DNA from: Actinomyces israelii DSM 43320
GTDB lineage: Bacteria; Actinomycetota; Actinomycetes; Actinomycetales; Actinomycetaceae
Direction: 5' to 3'
DNA: 64,000 bases
Assembly: GCF_000711965.1 (NCBI RefSeq)
Contig: NZ_JONS01000017.1
Span: forward strand, 1-64,000
Positions 46,403 to 54,168 of this stretch are shown one piece after another. The notes beneath the pieces were generated by a model. The model did no database searches. It saw nothing but the letters and a program-made list of their open reading frames with translations, and was not told the DNA's origin. Position 1 is the first letter of the stretch; each line of letters starts with the position of its first letter. Position numbers and translations under genes: made by a program.

Positions 46403-49048
46403 ATGACCGAGCCAGCTCAGGAGGCGGCCCACGAACCGGCTCAGCAGGAGACCACGACAGCAACCGAGGCGGCGGGCGTCCCCGAGGGGTACGCGCCCTG
46501 GTCGGGGCACGTGCCCGCCGACGGGCGCCGCACCCCGGTGACGACCTACCGGCTCCAGATGGGCAGCGCACTCACTTTCGACGACGCCCGCCGCCTGGTG
46601 CCCTACCTGCGCGACCTGGGCGTCACCGACGTCTACCTCTCCCCCGTGCTCGCCGCGGCTCCGGGATCGACGCACGGCTACGACGTCGTCGACCACACCC
46701 GCATCAGCGAGGTCATGGGCGGGCGCGCCGGGCTGGAGCGCCTGGCCGACGACGTCCACGCGGCGGGGATGGGCCTGGTCCTGGACATCGTGCCCAACCA
46801 CATGGCCGTGCCCACCCCCGCGTGGCACAACCTGCCCTTGTGGTCCGTGCTGCGCGACGGTCCGGGCTCCCCCTTCGCCTCGTGGTTCGACGTGCCCGTC
46901 GATGCGCCCATCCTCATGCCGGTGCTCGGCGCGCGCATCGGCAAGGTGCTCGCCGACGAGCAGCTCGTGCTGGAGCGCATGGTCGTGCCCACCGAGCCCG
47001 AGCGCGGCGAGCAGTGGGTGCTGCGCTACTTCGACCACGTCTTCCCCGTCGCCGAGGGCACCCAGTCCCTGCCCATGCACGTGCTGGTCGGGCGCCAGCA
47101 CTACCGGCTGGCCTACTGGAAGGTCGGCGACGCGGAGACGAACTACCGGCGCTTCTTCGATGTCGGCACCCTCGCCGCGATCCGGGTGGAGGACCCGGAG
47201 GTCTTCGCCGGCTCCCACGAGCTCGTCCTCGACCTGCTGCGCCGGGGGACGGTGGACGCCCTGCGGGTCGACCACCCCGACGGCCTGGCGGACCCCACCG
47301 GCTACCTCAACCACCTGTGGGAGGCCACCGGCGGGGCCTGGATCGCCGCCGAGAAGATCCTCGCCCCCGACGAGCCCCTGCCGGTGGGCTGGCACGTGGC
47401 CGGCACGACGGGGTACGACGCCTCCTGGCGCATCGACCAGCTGCAGGTCGACCCCGGCGGGGCGGCGCGGCTGGGCGCCCTCATGCACGAGATGACCGGG
47501 CGGGGGCCCATCGAGTACGAGCAGGTCGTCGAGCAGGCCAAGCGGGAGGTCATCAACGGCTCGCTGGCCGCGGAGGTCAATCGCCTGGCGCGGCTGCTGG
47601 ACAAGCTGACCGTCCAGGACGTGCGCCTGCGCGACCACACGCTGCACGACCTGCGCGCCTGCGTCGTCGAGCTGCTCGTCGCCGCGCGGCGCTACCGCGC
47701 CTACGTCCGGCCTGGGCAGGCCGCCGACCCCGACCAGGAGGCGGTGCTGCACGCCGACGCCGAGCGCGCCCGCTCCCGCCTGGAGGCCGACCAGGGCGAG
47801 ACCCTCGACATGGTGGTCGCGCTCCTGCTCGGCGAGCCGGTCGGCTCGGAGGGCCTGGCGGCCTCTCCGCTGCGCGCCGAGGCCGTGATCCGCTTCCAGC
47901 AGGTCTGCGGGGCGGTGACCGCCAAGGGGGTGGAGGACACGGCCTTCTACCGGTGGACCCACCTGACCAGCCTGACCGAGGTGGGCGGCAACCCGAGCGG
48001 CTTCGCCCTGGGAGCGGATGAGGCGCACGCCTGGGCGGACCGGGTCCAGGACGTGTGGCCGTGCACCATGGTGACCACCACCACTCACGACACCAAGCGC
48101 GGGGAGGACGTGCGCGCGCGTCTCGACGTGCTGGCCTCCTACGCCGAGGAGTGGACGGACCTGGTCCACCGGCTGCGGGCCGCCACCGAGGACGTGCGCC
48201 CCACCGACCTGGACGGGCGCACCGAGAACCTCCTGTGGCAGACCCTGTGGGGCACGTGGGCGCCGGACTCCGGCGATCCCATGACCGCCGAGCGTCTCGC
48301 CGCCTACCTCATCAAGGCCTCGCGCGAGCAGAAGAGCTGGACCACCTGGTCCGCCCCCGACGCCGACCGCGAGCAGGGCCTGACCGACTACGCCTCCTAC
48401 CTGCTCGCCGACCCGGGCACGGCCGAGGAGCTCAACGCCTTCGCCGCGCTGACCGCCCGGGACGTGTCCGCGATCATCCTGGCGAACAAGGCCATGACGC
48501 TGACCTGGCTGGGCGTGGCGGATGTCTACCAGGGCAGCGAGCTGACGCGCACGAGCCTGGTCGACCCCGACAACCGCAGGCCGGTGGACTACGACGGCCA
48601 GGGGGGCCTGCGCGAGCTGCTGGCCCAGGTCTCCGCCGGCTCGCCGCACACGCTCGACCAGGACAAGCTGCGGCTGACCCAGCGTCTGGCCCGGTTGCGC
48701 GCCGAGCGGCGGGACACCTTCGTCGGGCCGCGCTCGGGCTACCGCGCGGTGCCGGTGACGACCTCCCACGCCTTCGCCTACGCCCGTCTGCTCGACGAGG
48801 AGCCCGACGTCGTGGTCATCGTGCGCCGCCTGGGCCGCCGGCTGCGGCGGCTGGGGGGCTGGCGCGAGGAGAGCGTCGTCCTTCCCGACGGCCCCTGGAC
48901 CGAGGTCCTGACGGACCGCCCCGTCGACGGCGGGGCCCAGCGCCTGGCGGACGTGGTCGGGGACCTTCCCGTCGTCGTGCTGGCCCTGGACCGGAAGGAC
49001 GACCGAGAGGACAACGAAGACAGCAGAGACGACGGAGACGACGCATGA
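46403..49048 (+). CDS. treY: Maltooligosyltrehalose synthase
   Basis: Converts the reducing-end bond of maltodextrins to a trehalose-type alpha-1,1 link. The 881-residue GH13 enzyme opens with VTTYRLQMGSALTFDDARRL and VTDVYLSPVLAAAPGSTHGY, then region I LVLDIVPNHM, region II LRVDHPDGL with Asp290, Glu317 (AAEKILAPDEPLPV) and the TreY-specific MVTTTTHDTKRGEDVRARL. ATG at 46403 with GGAAGGA upstream. The stop overlaps the treZ start by 4 bases. The ~35 N-terminal residues are Glu/Ala-rich. Confidence 0.96.
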   Translation: MTEPAQEAAHEPAQQETTTATEAAGVPEGYAPWSGHVPADGRRTPVTTYRLQMGSALTFDDARRLVPYLRDLGVTDVYLSPVLAAAPGSTHGYDVVDHTRISEVMGGRAGLERLADDVHAAGMGLVLDIVPNHMAVPTPAWHNLPLWSVLRDGPGSPFASWFDVPVDAPILMPVLGARIGKVLADEQLVLERMVVPTEPERGEQWVLRYFDHVFPVAEGTQSLPMHVLVGRQHYRLAYWKVGDAETNYRRFFDVGTLAAIRVEDPEVFAGSHELVLDLLRRGTVDALRVDHPDGLADPTGYLNHLWEATGGAWIAAEKILAPDEPLPVGWHVAGTTGYDASWRIDQLQVDPGGAARLGALMHEMTGRGPIEYEQVVEQAKREVINGSLAAEVNRLARLLDKLTVQDVRLRDHTLHDLRACVVELLVAARRYRAYVRPGQAADPDQEAVLHADAERARSRLEADQGETLDMVVALLLGEPVGSEGLAASPLRAEAVIRFQQVCGAVTAKGVEDTAFYRWTHLTSLTEVGGNPSGFALGADEAHAWADRVQDVWPCTMVTTTTHDTKRGEDVRARLDVLASYAEEWTDLVHRLRAATEDVRPTDLDGRTENLLWQTLWGTWAPDSGDPMTAERLAAYLIKASREQKSWTTWSAPDADREQGLTDYASYLLADPGTAEELNAFAALTARDVSAIILANKAMTLTWLGVADVYQGSELTRTSLVDPDNRRPVDYDGQGGLRELLAQVSAGSPHTLDQDKLRLTQRLARLRAERRDTFVGPRSGYRAVPVTTSHAFAYARLLDEEPDVVVIVRRLGRRLRRLGGWREESVVLPDGPWTEVLTDRPVDGGAQRLADVVGDLPVVVLALDRKDDREDNEDSRDDGDDA

Positions 49049-50895
49049 GCACATCTTCCTGGCACTCCCCCGCCCTGCCGGCGGGCCCGCGCGTACCGGT
49101 GTGGGCCCCGCAGGCCGGCCGCGTCGGCCTCCACCTGCCCGCCACGGGCGAGGTGACGGCCATGGAGCCGCGCGAGGGCGGCTGGTGGGTGAGTCCCCGC
49201 CCCCTGCCCGCCGGCACCGACTACGCCTACCGGCTGGACGACGGCGAGGACCTGCCCGACCCGCGCAGCGCCTGGCAGCCCGACGGCGTCCACGGCCCCT
49301 CCCGCGTCTTCGACGCCTCGCACCTGACGTGGACCGACGACGGCTGGCGGGGGCGGGATCTGCTCGGCGCCGTCATCTACGAGCTCCACGTGGGCACCTT
49401 CACCCCCGAGGGCACCCTGGACGCCGCCGCGCGGCGACTCGACCACCTGACCGGCCTCGGGGTGGACATGGTCGAGCTCATGCCGGTGGCGGGCTTCCCG
49501 GGCCGGGCGGGCTGGGGCTACGACGGCGTCGACCTGTGGGCCGTCCACGAGGCCTACGGCGGGCCCGCGGCCCTGGCCCGCTTCGTCGACGCCGCGCACG
49601 CCGCCGGCATCGGCGTGTGCCTCGATGTCGTCTACAACCACCTGGGCCCCTCCGGCAACTACCTGGGGCGCTTCGGCCCGTACTTCACCGCGGTGCACGA
49701 GACGCCGTGGGGCTCGGCTGTCAACTACGACCAGCCCGGCTGCGAGCAGGTGCGCGCCTTCGTCATCGACTCGGCCCTGCGCTGGCTGACGGACTTCCAC
49801 GTCGATGCGCTGCGGCTGGACGCCATCCACGAGATCCGCGACGACGCCGAGCGCTCCAGCGCCGTCGAGCCCCACCCGCACCTGCTGGCCGAGATGTCCG
49901 ACGCCGTCGCCTCCCTGTCCGAGCGGCTGGGTCGCCCCCTGTCGCTCGTGGCCGAGTCGGACCTCAACGACGCCGGCGTGATCACGCCCACGCACGACGA
50001 CCCCCCGTTCCGCATGCCCTCCCTCGGCATGACCGCCCAGTGGACCGACGACGTCCACCACGCGCTGCACGCGCGAATCACCGGGGAGTCCCAGGGATAC
50101 TACGCGGACTTCGCCGCGCCGCACGCCCTCAGCCACGTCTACGAGCACGCCTTCCTCCACGACGGGGGCTGGTCCTCCTTCCGCGGCCGCAGCTGGGGCG
50201 CGCCCGTGCCGGCCGGAACGGACCCGCGGCGCTTCGTCGTCTTCGACTCCGACCACGACCAGGTCGGCAACCGCGCCACAGGGGACCGTCCGGCCGCCTC
50301 GCTGAGCGACGACCTGCTGGCGGCGGAGGCCGCCCTCATCATCCTGTCGCCGTTCACGCCCATGCTGTTCATGGGCGAGGAGTGGGGCACCCGCCGCCCC
50401 TTCCAGTTCTTCACCGACCACACGGAGTCCGAGCTGGCGCAGGCGGTCACGCAGGGGCGCCGCGACGAGTTCGCCTCCTTCGGCTGGGGAGCGGACGAGG
50501 TGCCCGACCCCCAGGACCGCTCCACCGTGGAGGCCTCGGTGCTCGACTGGGCCGCACTGAGCAGCCCGGCCCACGCCCGCATGCTCGCCTGGTACCGCGA
50601 CCTCATCGCCCTGCGGCGCAGGCTCCGCCTGGCCGAACGCGCCCGGTGGCCCCGACTGCAGGAGGCCGACGACGCCATCGTCCTCACCGTTCCTCCGCGC
50701 CCCGATCACGACGACGTCGAGCTGGTGGTCGCCGTCAGCCTGAAGCCGGCCGACGGCTCCGGGGGCACCGGCCTCGCCGCGCTCGTTCCGGACGCCGCCG
50801 AGCTCGACCTCGCCCTGTCCTGGATGGGGGCCCCGCTCGCGGGCCCGGTCCTGGGCGCGGGAGACACTCTCGCCCTGACGCGCAGCGGACGGTAA
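49045..50895 (+). CDS. treZ: Maltooligosyltrehalose trehalohydrolase
   Basis: Releases trehalose from the TreY product. The 616-residue GH13 enzyme has a short N-terminal beta module (PVWAPQAGRVGLHLPATG), then VIYELHVGTFTPEGTLDAA, LDVVYNHLGPSGNYLGRF, DALRLDAIHEIRDD with nucleophile Asp259, LVAESDLNDAGV with Glu304, and VVFDSDHDQVGNRATGDRP. ATG 49045 overlaps the treY stop (ATGA). With glgX and treY it makes the three-step glycogen-to-trehalose route. A 7-bp hairpin follows 16 bases after the stop. Confidence 0.96.
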   Translation: MSTSSWHSPALPAGPRVPVWAPQAGRVGLHLPATGEVTAMEPREGGWWVSPRPLPAGTDYAYRLDDGEDLPDPRSAWQPDGVHGPSRVFDASHLTWTDDGWRGRDLLGAVIYELHVGTFTPEGTLDAAARRLDHLTGLGVDMVELMPVAGFPGRAGWGYDGVDLWAVHEAYGGPAALARFVDAAHAAGIGVCLDVVYNHLGPSGNYLGRFGPYFTAVHETPWGSAVNYDQPGCEQVRAFVIDSALRWLTDFHVDALRLDAIHEIRDDAERSSAVEPHPHLLAEMSDAVASLSERLGRPLSLVAESDLNDAGVITPTHDDPPFRMPSLGMTAQWTDDVHHALHARITGESQGYYADFAAPHALSHVYEHAFLHDGGWSSFRGRSWGAPVPAGTDPRRFVVFDSDHDQVGNRATGDRPAASLSDDLLAAEAALIILSPFTPMLFMGEEWGTRRPFQFFTDHTESELAQAVTQGRRDEFASFGWGADEVPDPQDRSTVEASVLDWAALSSPAHARMLAWYRDLIALRRRLRLAERARWPRLQEADDAIVLTVPPRPDHDDVELVVAVSLKPADGSGGTGLAALVPDAAELDLALSWMGAPLAGPVLGAGDTLALTRSGR

Positions 50896-50910
50896 CCTCG
50901 GTAACGAATC

Positions 50911-50928
50911 ATCCGGGTGCGCCCGGAT
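50911..50928 (+). terminator. Hairpin ending the glgX-treY-treZ operon
   Basis: ATCCGGG (50911-50917) and CCCGGAT (50922-50928) form a 7-bp perfect stem with a four-base loop, 16 bases after the treZ stop. No T-run follows. Confidence 0.5.
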
Positions 50929-51004
50929 CGTGTCCGTCATCATGGAGAATCATTCTTTCGGCGTGTTAGCGACCATCATCCGTCTACGCCGGTAGCCTGG
51001 CGAG

Positions 51005-51607
51005 GTGACCGAATCTTCCCCCACGGGTTCCCCGCATGTCCCCAAGCCCGCTGTTCCCGACCGCTTCGCCGAGGCGCTGCTGTCAATGCGTCACGCATTC
51101 AGGCCCCGAGGCCTCGTCCTGGACGAGGCGCCCGCACCGCGCAAGCTGGCCCCCTACTCGGCGGCGCTGTCCGCCGAGACAGTCGAGACCTGCTCCGGAG
51201 CCCCCCTGGCCTCCGGCAAGTTCGTGGTTCTGCACGACCCCGCCGGCCAGGAGGCCTGGGACGGCGACTTCCGGCTGGTCGTCATGGCCCGCTCCCGCCT
51301 CGACGAGGAGGTCGGCACCGACCCCCTGCTCGGATCGGCGGCGTGGTCCTGGCTCACCGACGCCCTGGACGGCGCGGGTGCCGGGTACCGCGCCCTGGTC
51401 GGGACCGTCACCCGGGTGCTGTCCGAGACCTTCGGCGGCCTCGAGCTGTCCGACTCGTGCGCGCACGCCGAGATCCGCGCCTCATGGAGCCCCACCACCC
51501 CGGACCTCACGCCGCACCTGGAGGCCTGGTACGAGCTGATCCACGTCGCCGCGGGACACGAGCCCGAGATCGCCACGCCCATTGAGCTGGCGAGCGTGGT
51601 GCGGTGA
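51005..51607 (+). CDS. DUF3000-family protein
   Basis: A 200-residue protein without signal or membrane segment. Sequence such as LLSMRHAFRPRGLVLDEAPA, PRKLAPYSAALSAE and GDFRLVVMARSRLDEEVGTD followed by LLGSAAWSWLTDAL is typical of DUF3000, an actinobacteria-specific family. It sits directly before an RNase D gene and overlaps it by 4 bases (GTGA), the usual arrangement. GTG at 51005 follows CGAGGTGACC poorly, so the start is less certain than the frame. Function unknown; link with RNase D suggests RNA metabolism. Confidence 0.88.
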   Translation: MTESSPTGSPHVPKPAVPDRFAEALLSMRHAFRPRGLVLDEAPAPRKLAPYSAALSAETVETCSGAPLASGKFVVLHDPAGQEAWDGDFRLVVMARSRLDEEVGTDPLLGSAAWSWLTDALDGAGAGYRALVGTVTRVLSETFGGLELSDSCAHAEIRASWSPTTPDLTPHLEAWYELIHVAAGHEPEIATPIELASVVR

Positions 51608-52908
51608 CGGTGGGTCCGCGGCCACCGCGCGCGGCCCCCGTCCCTGGGACGACCGACTCCCCGATCCCGCAGAGCAGCGTCGTGGCCTACACTCGTCCAC
51701 GCGACGGCCTGCCTCCCGTCACCGACTCCCCCGCGGCGCTACGGTGCGCCGTCCAGGCCCTGGCCGCAGGCTCGGGCCCCGTTGCCGTGGACGCCGAACG
51801 CGCCTCGGGCTTCCGTTACGGGCAGGACGCCTATCTCATCCAGCTGCGGCGCGCGGGCAGTGGCACCATTCTCATCGACCCGCTCACGGCCGGCCCCCTG
51901 GACCGGCTGGCCCGCGCGCTCGACGGCCCGGAGTGGATCCTGCACGCGGCGGATCAGGATCTGCCGTGCCTGGCCGACCTCGGGCTGACGCCGCGCTCGC
52001 TGTTCGACACCGAGCTGGCGGCCCGGCTCCTGGGCCGGACCCACGTCGGCCTCGGCGCCGTTGCCGAGGAGACCCTGGGGCTGCGGCTGGCCAAGGACCA
52101 TGCGGCCGCGGACTGGTCGATCCGCCCCCTGCCCGCCTCCTGGCTGGTCTACGCGGCACTCGACGTCGAGCTGCTCGCCGAGCTGCGCACGGCCCTGAGC
52201 GCCGAGCTCACGGCCGCGGGAAAGGCGCAGTGGGCGGCCCAGGAGTTCGAGTTCGAGCGCACCCGGCCACCGAGACCGGCGAAGGTCGATCCGTGGCGCA
52301 AGACCCCGCGCGCGGGCCGGGCGGTGCGCAGCAGGCGGTCGCTCGCCGTGCTGCGCGAGCTGTGGATCGCGCGCGAGGAGCTCGCCTCCGACCTGGATCG
52401 CACGCCGTCCAAGGTCCTGTCCCACCATGCGCTGATCGCGGCGGCGTTGACCCGGCCGACATCGCGACGCAAGCTCGCCGCGCTCAAGGAGTTCTCCTCC
52501 CGTCAGGCCCGTCAGCACCAGGAGCGGTGGTGGAAGGCCATCGACCGCGCCATGAGTCTGCCCGAGGACGAGCTGCCGCCCACTCACGCGCCCCTCGCCT
52601 CCGGCGAGCTGCCGCAGCCGCGCTCGTGGGGACGCCACCACGCCGAGGCGGCGCGAGTGCTCGAGGTCGTGCGCGCCACGGTCCGCTCGCGCGCGGACGA
52701 CCTGCGGCTGCCCCAGGAGCTGCTCGTGCTTCCCGACACTCAGCGCCGCCTCGCCTGGGACCTCGGCCAGGCGCACCAGTCCGGAATGCGGGTGGACACC
52801 GCCCCGGCGGCCGTGGCCGCGCGACTGAGCGCGCTGGAGGCGCGCCCGTGGCAGATCGAGCAGGTGTGCCCGGCTCTCAGCCAGGCGCTCACCGCCGCTC
52901 TGGCCTGA
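51604..52908 (+). CDS. RNase D-like 3'-5' exonuclease with HRDC domain
   Basis: Processes RNA 3' ends. The 434-residue protein has a DEDDy exonuclease domain: VAVDAERASGFRYGQDAYL (Exo I Asp-Glu), WILHAADQDLPCL (Exo II) and LVYAALDVELLAEL (Exo III Tyr..Asp). A C-terminal HRDC domain follows (AVLRELWIAREELASDLDRT). GTG at 51604 overlaps the DUF3000 stop. The first ~35 residues are low-complexity. It is convergent with pflA, with only 42 bases between. Confidence 0.93.
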   Translation: MTVGPRPPRAAPVPGTTDSPIPQSSVVAYTRPRDGLPPVTDSPAALRCAVQALAAGSGPVAVDAERASGFRYGQDAYLIQLRRAGSGTILIDPLTAGPLDRLARALDGPEWILHAADQDLPCLADLGLTPRSLFDTELAARLLGRTHVGLGAVAEETLGLRLAKDHAAADWSIRPLPASWLVYAALDVELLAELRTALSAELTAAGKAQWAAQEFEFERTRPPRPAKVDPWRKTPRAGRAVRSRRSLAVLRELWIAREELASDLDRTPSKVLSHHALIAAALTRPTSRRKLAALKEFSSRQARQHQERWWKAIDRAMSLPEDELPPTHAPLASGELPQPRSWGRHHAEAARVLEVVRATVRSRADDLRLPQELLVLPDTQRRLAWDLGQAHQSGMRVDTAPAAVAARLSALEARPWQIEQVCPALSQALTAALA

Positions 52909-52950
52909 AGCCGTGCCCGCCGGTCGGCTGCGCGCCGATTCAGCGGCGGC

Positions 52951-53841
52951 TCAGTGGACGGTGAATCCGTGGGAGCGGAAGATCGCCCGGGTGGACTCGA
53001 CGAGCTCGGGGTCGGGGGGCGTGGTGTCGCGCAGGCGATAGTCCAGGCCCAGGGCGCTCCACTTGTCGGCGCCCATCTGGTGGAAGGGCAGGACCTCCAC
53101 GCGAGTGACGGCACTGCCCCAGCGCTCGACGATGCGGGCGACGTTCTCGACGTTGGCCGGGTCGTCGGTCAGATCAGGGACGAGTACGAAGCGCACCCAC
53201 ATCTCGATGCCCCTGGCCGCCAGCCGGTCCCCGAAGGCGATGGTGGGGGCGAGCTCACGACCGGTGACCTTCTTGTAGGTCTCCTCGTCGCCGCTCTTGA
53301 CGTCGAGGAGGACCAGGTCGATGTTGTCAAGCATCTCCTCGGTGCACCTGGCGCCCAGGTAGCCGGAGGTGTCGATGCAGGTGTGGATCCCCATCGCCTT
53401 GGCCCCCGCCAGCAGCCGCGCGGCGAAGGCGGGCTGCATGAGGACCTCGCCGCCGGACAGGGTGACGCCCCCGCCCGAGGCGCGGAACACGCCGCGGTAG
53501 CGCTTCATGCGCCGCAGCAGCTCGTCGGCAGTCACCGGCTCCCCGTCCTTCATGAGGAAGGTGTCGGGATTGTGGCAGTACAGGCAGCGCAGCGGGCAGC
53601 CGTTGAGGAAGATGGTCATCCTGGTGCCCGGCCCGTCCACTGCGGTGACGAGCTCCCAGGAGTGGATGGACCCGAGCGACCCTTCGCGCATGCGCGCCAG
53701 ACGCTCCGAGCGCTGCAGGTCGGTCAGCTCCTCGAGCCCGCCGATCCCGGCCCCCCGAAGCCGGGCGGCCGGGGCCAGGAAGTCCTGGTCCCGGCCGCCC
53801 GGCGCCACAGGGGCGATGGTCTCAGTCATCTGAGCCGGCAC
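52951..53841 (-). CDS. pflA: Pyruvate formate-lyase activating enzyme
   Basis: Radical SAM enzyme that installs the glycyl radical on pyruvate formate-lyase. The C-x3-C-x2-C cluster motif is CPLRCLYC at residues 82-89, followed by GGVTLSGGEVLMQP, the glycine-rich SAM-binding region, IDTSGYLG, LLDVKSGDEETYKKVTG and VEVLPFHQMGADKWSALGL. The first ~45 residues are an extension compared with E. coli PflA. The start is GTG 53841 or ATG 53829; neither has a clear ribosome-binding site. It follows the small glycyl-radical protein by 9 bases, third in pflB-grcA-pflA. Confidence 0.96.
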   Translation of the reverse strand: MPAQMTETIAPVAPGGRDQDFLAPAARLRGAGIGGLEELTDLQRSERLARMREGSLGSIHSWELVTAVDGPGTRMTIFLNGCPLRCLYCHNPDTFLMKDGEPVTADELLRRMKRYRGVFRASGGGVTLSGGEVLMQPAFAARLLAGAKAMGIHTCIDTSGYLGARCTEEMLDNIDLVLLDVKSGDEETYKKVTGRELAPTIAFGDRLAARGIEMWVRFVLVPDLTDDPANVENVARIVERWGSAVTRVEVLPFHQMGADKWSALGLDYRLRDTTPPDPELVESTRAIFRSHGFTVH

Positions 53842-53850
53842 CGTCCCGGC

Positions 53851-54096
53851 TCAGGCGCCGGCGTGGAAGGTGCGGTTGAGGACGTCGAGCTGCTGCTCGC
53901 GCGTGAGCTTGACGAAGTTGACGGCGTAGCCGGAGACGCGGACCGTGAGGTTCGGGTAGTTCTCCGGGTGCTCCATCGCGTCCTCGAGGGTGTTGCGGTC
54001 CAGGACGTTGATGTTGGCGTGGTACAGGCCCTTGACGCCCCCATTGTCCTGGCGCTGCGCCTTCATCGAGGCGAGGCGCTCTTCGTACGTGGCCAT
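53851..54096 (-). CDS. grcA: Stand-alone glycyl-radical domain of pyruvate formate-lyase (GrcA/YfiD-like)
   Basis: An 81-residue protein matching the C-terminal end of pyruvate formate-lyase: [20 protein letters not shown], then [20 protein letters not shown] with radical Gly56 in RVSGYAV, and [10 protein letters not shown]. In enterobacteria such a protein (YfiD/GrcA) is a spare part for oxygen-damaged enzyme. Here the neighbouring PflB lacks this domain altogether, so the small protein must supply it. It has its own AAAGGGG site before ATG 54096. It is in the same reading frame as pflB, with 72 bases and one TGA between them. pflA follows after 9 bases. Confidence 0.93.
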   Translation of the reverse strand: MATYEERLASMKAQRQDNGGVKGLYHANINVLDRNTLEDAMEHPENYPNLTVRVSGYAVNFVKLTREQQLDVLNRTFHAGA

Positions 54097-54168
54097 GATC
54101 GGCCCCTTTCTGGTGATGAGAGATGTGTTTTCGACAGAGAGTCGGTGGAGACCGTCGATCAGCCCCGA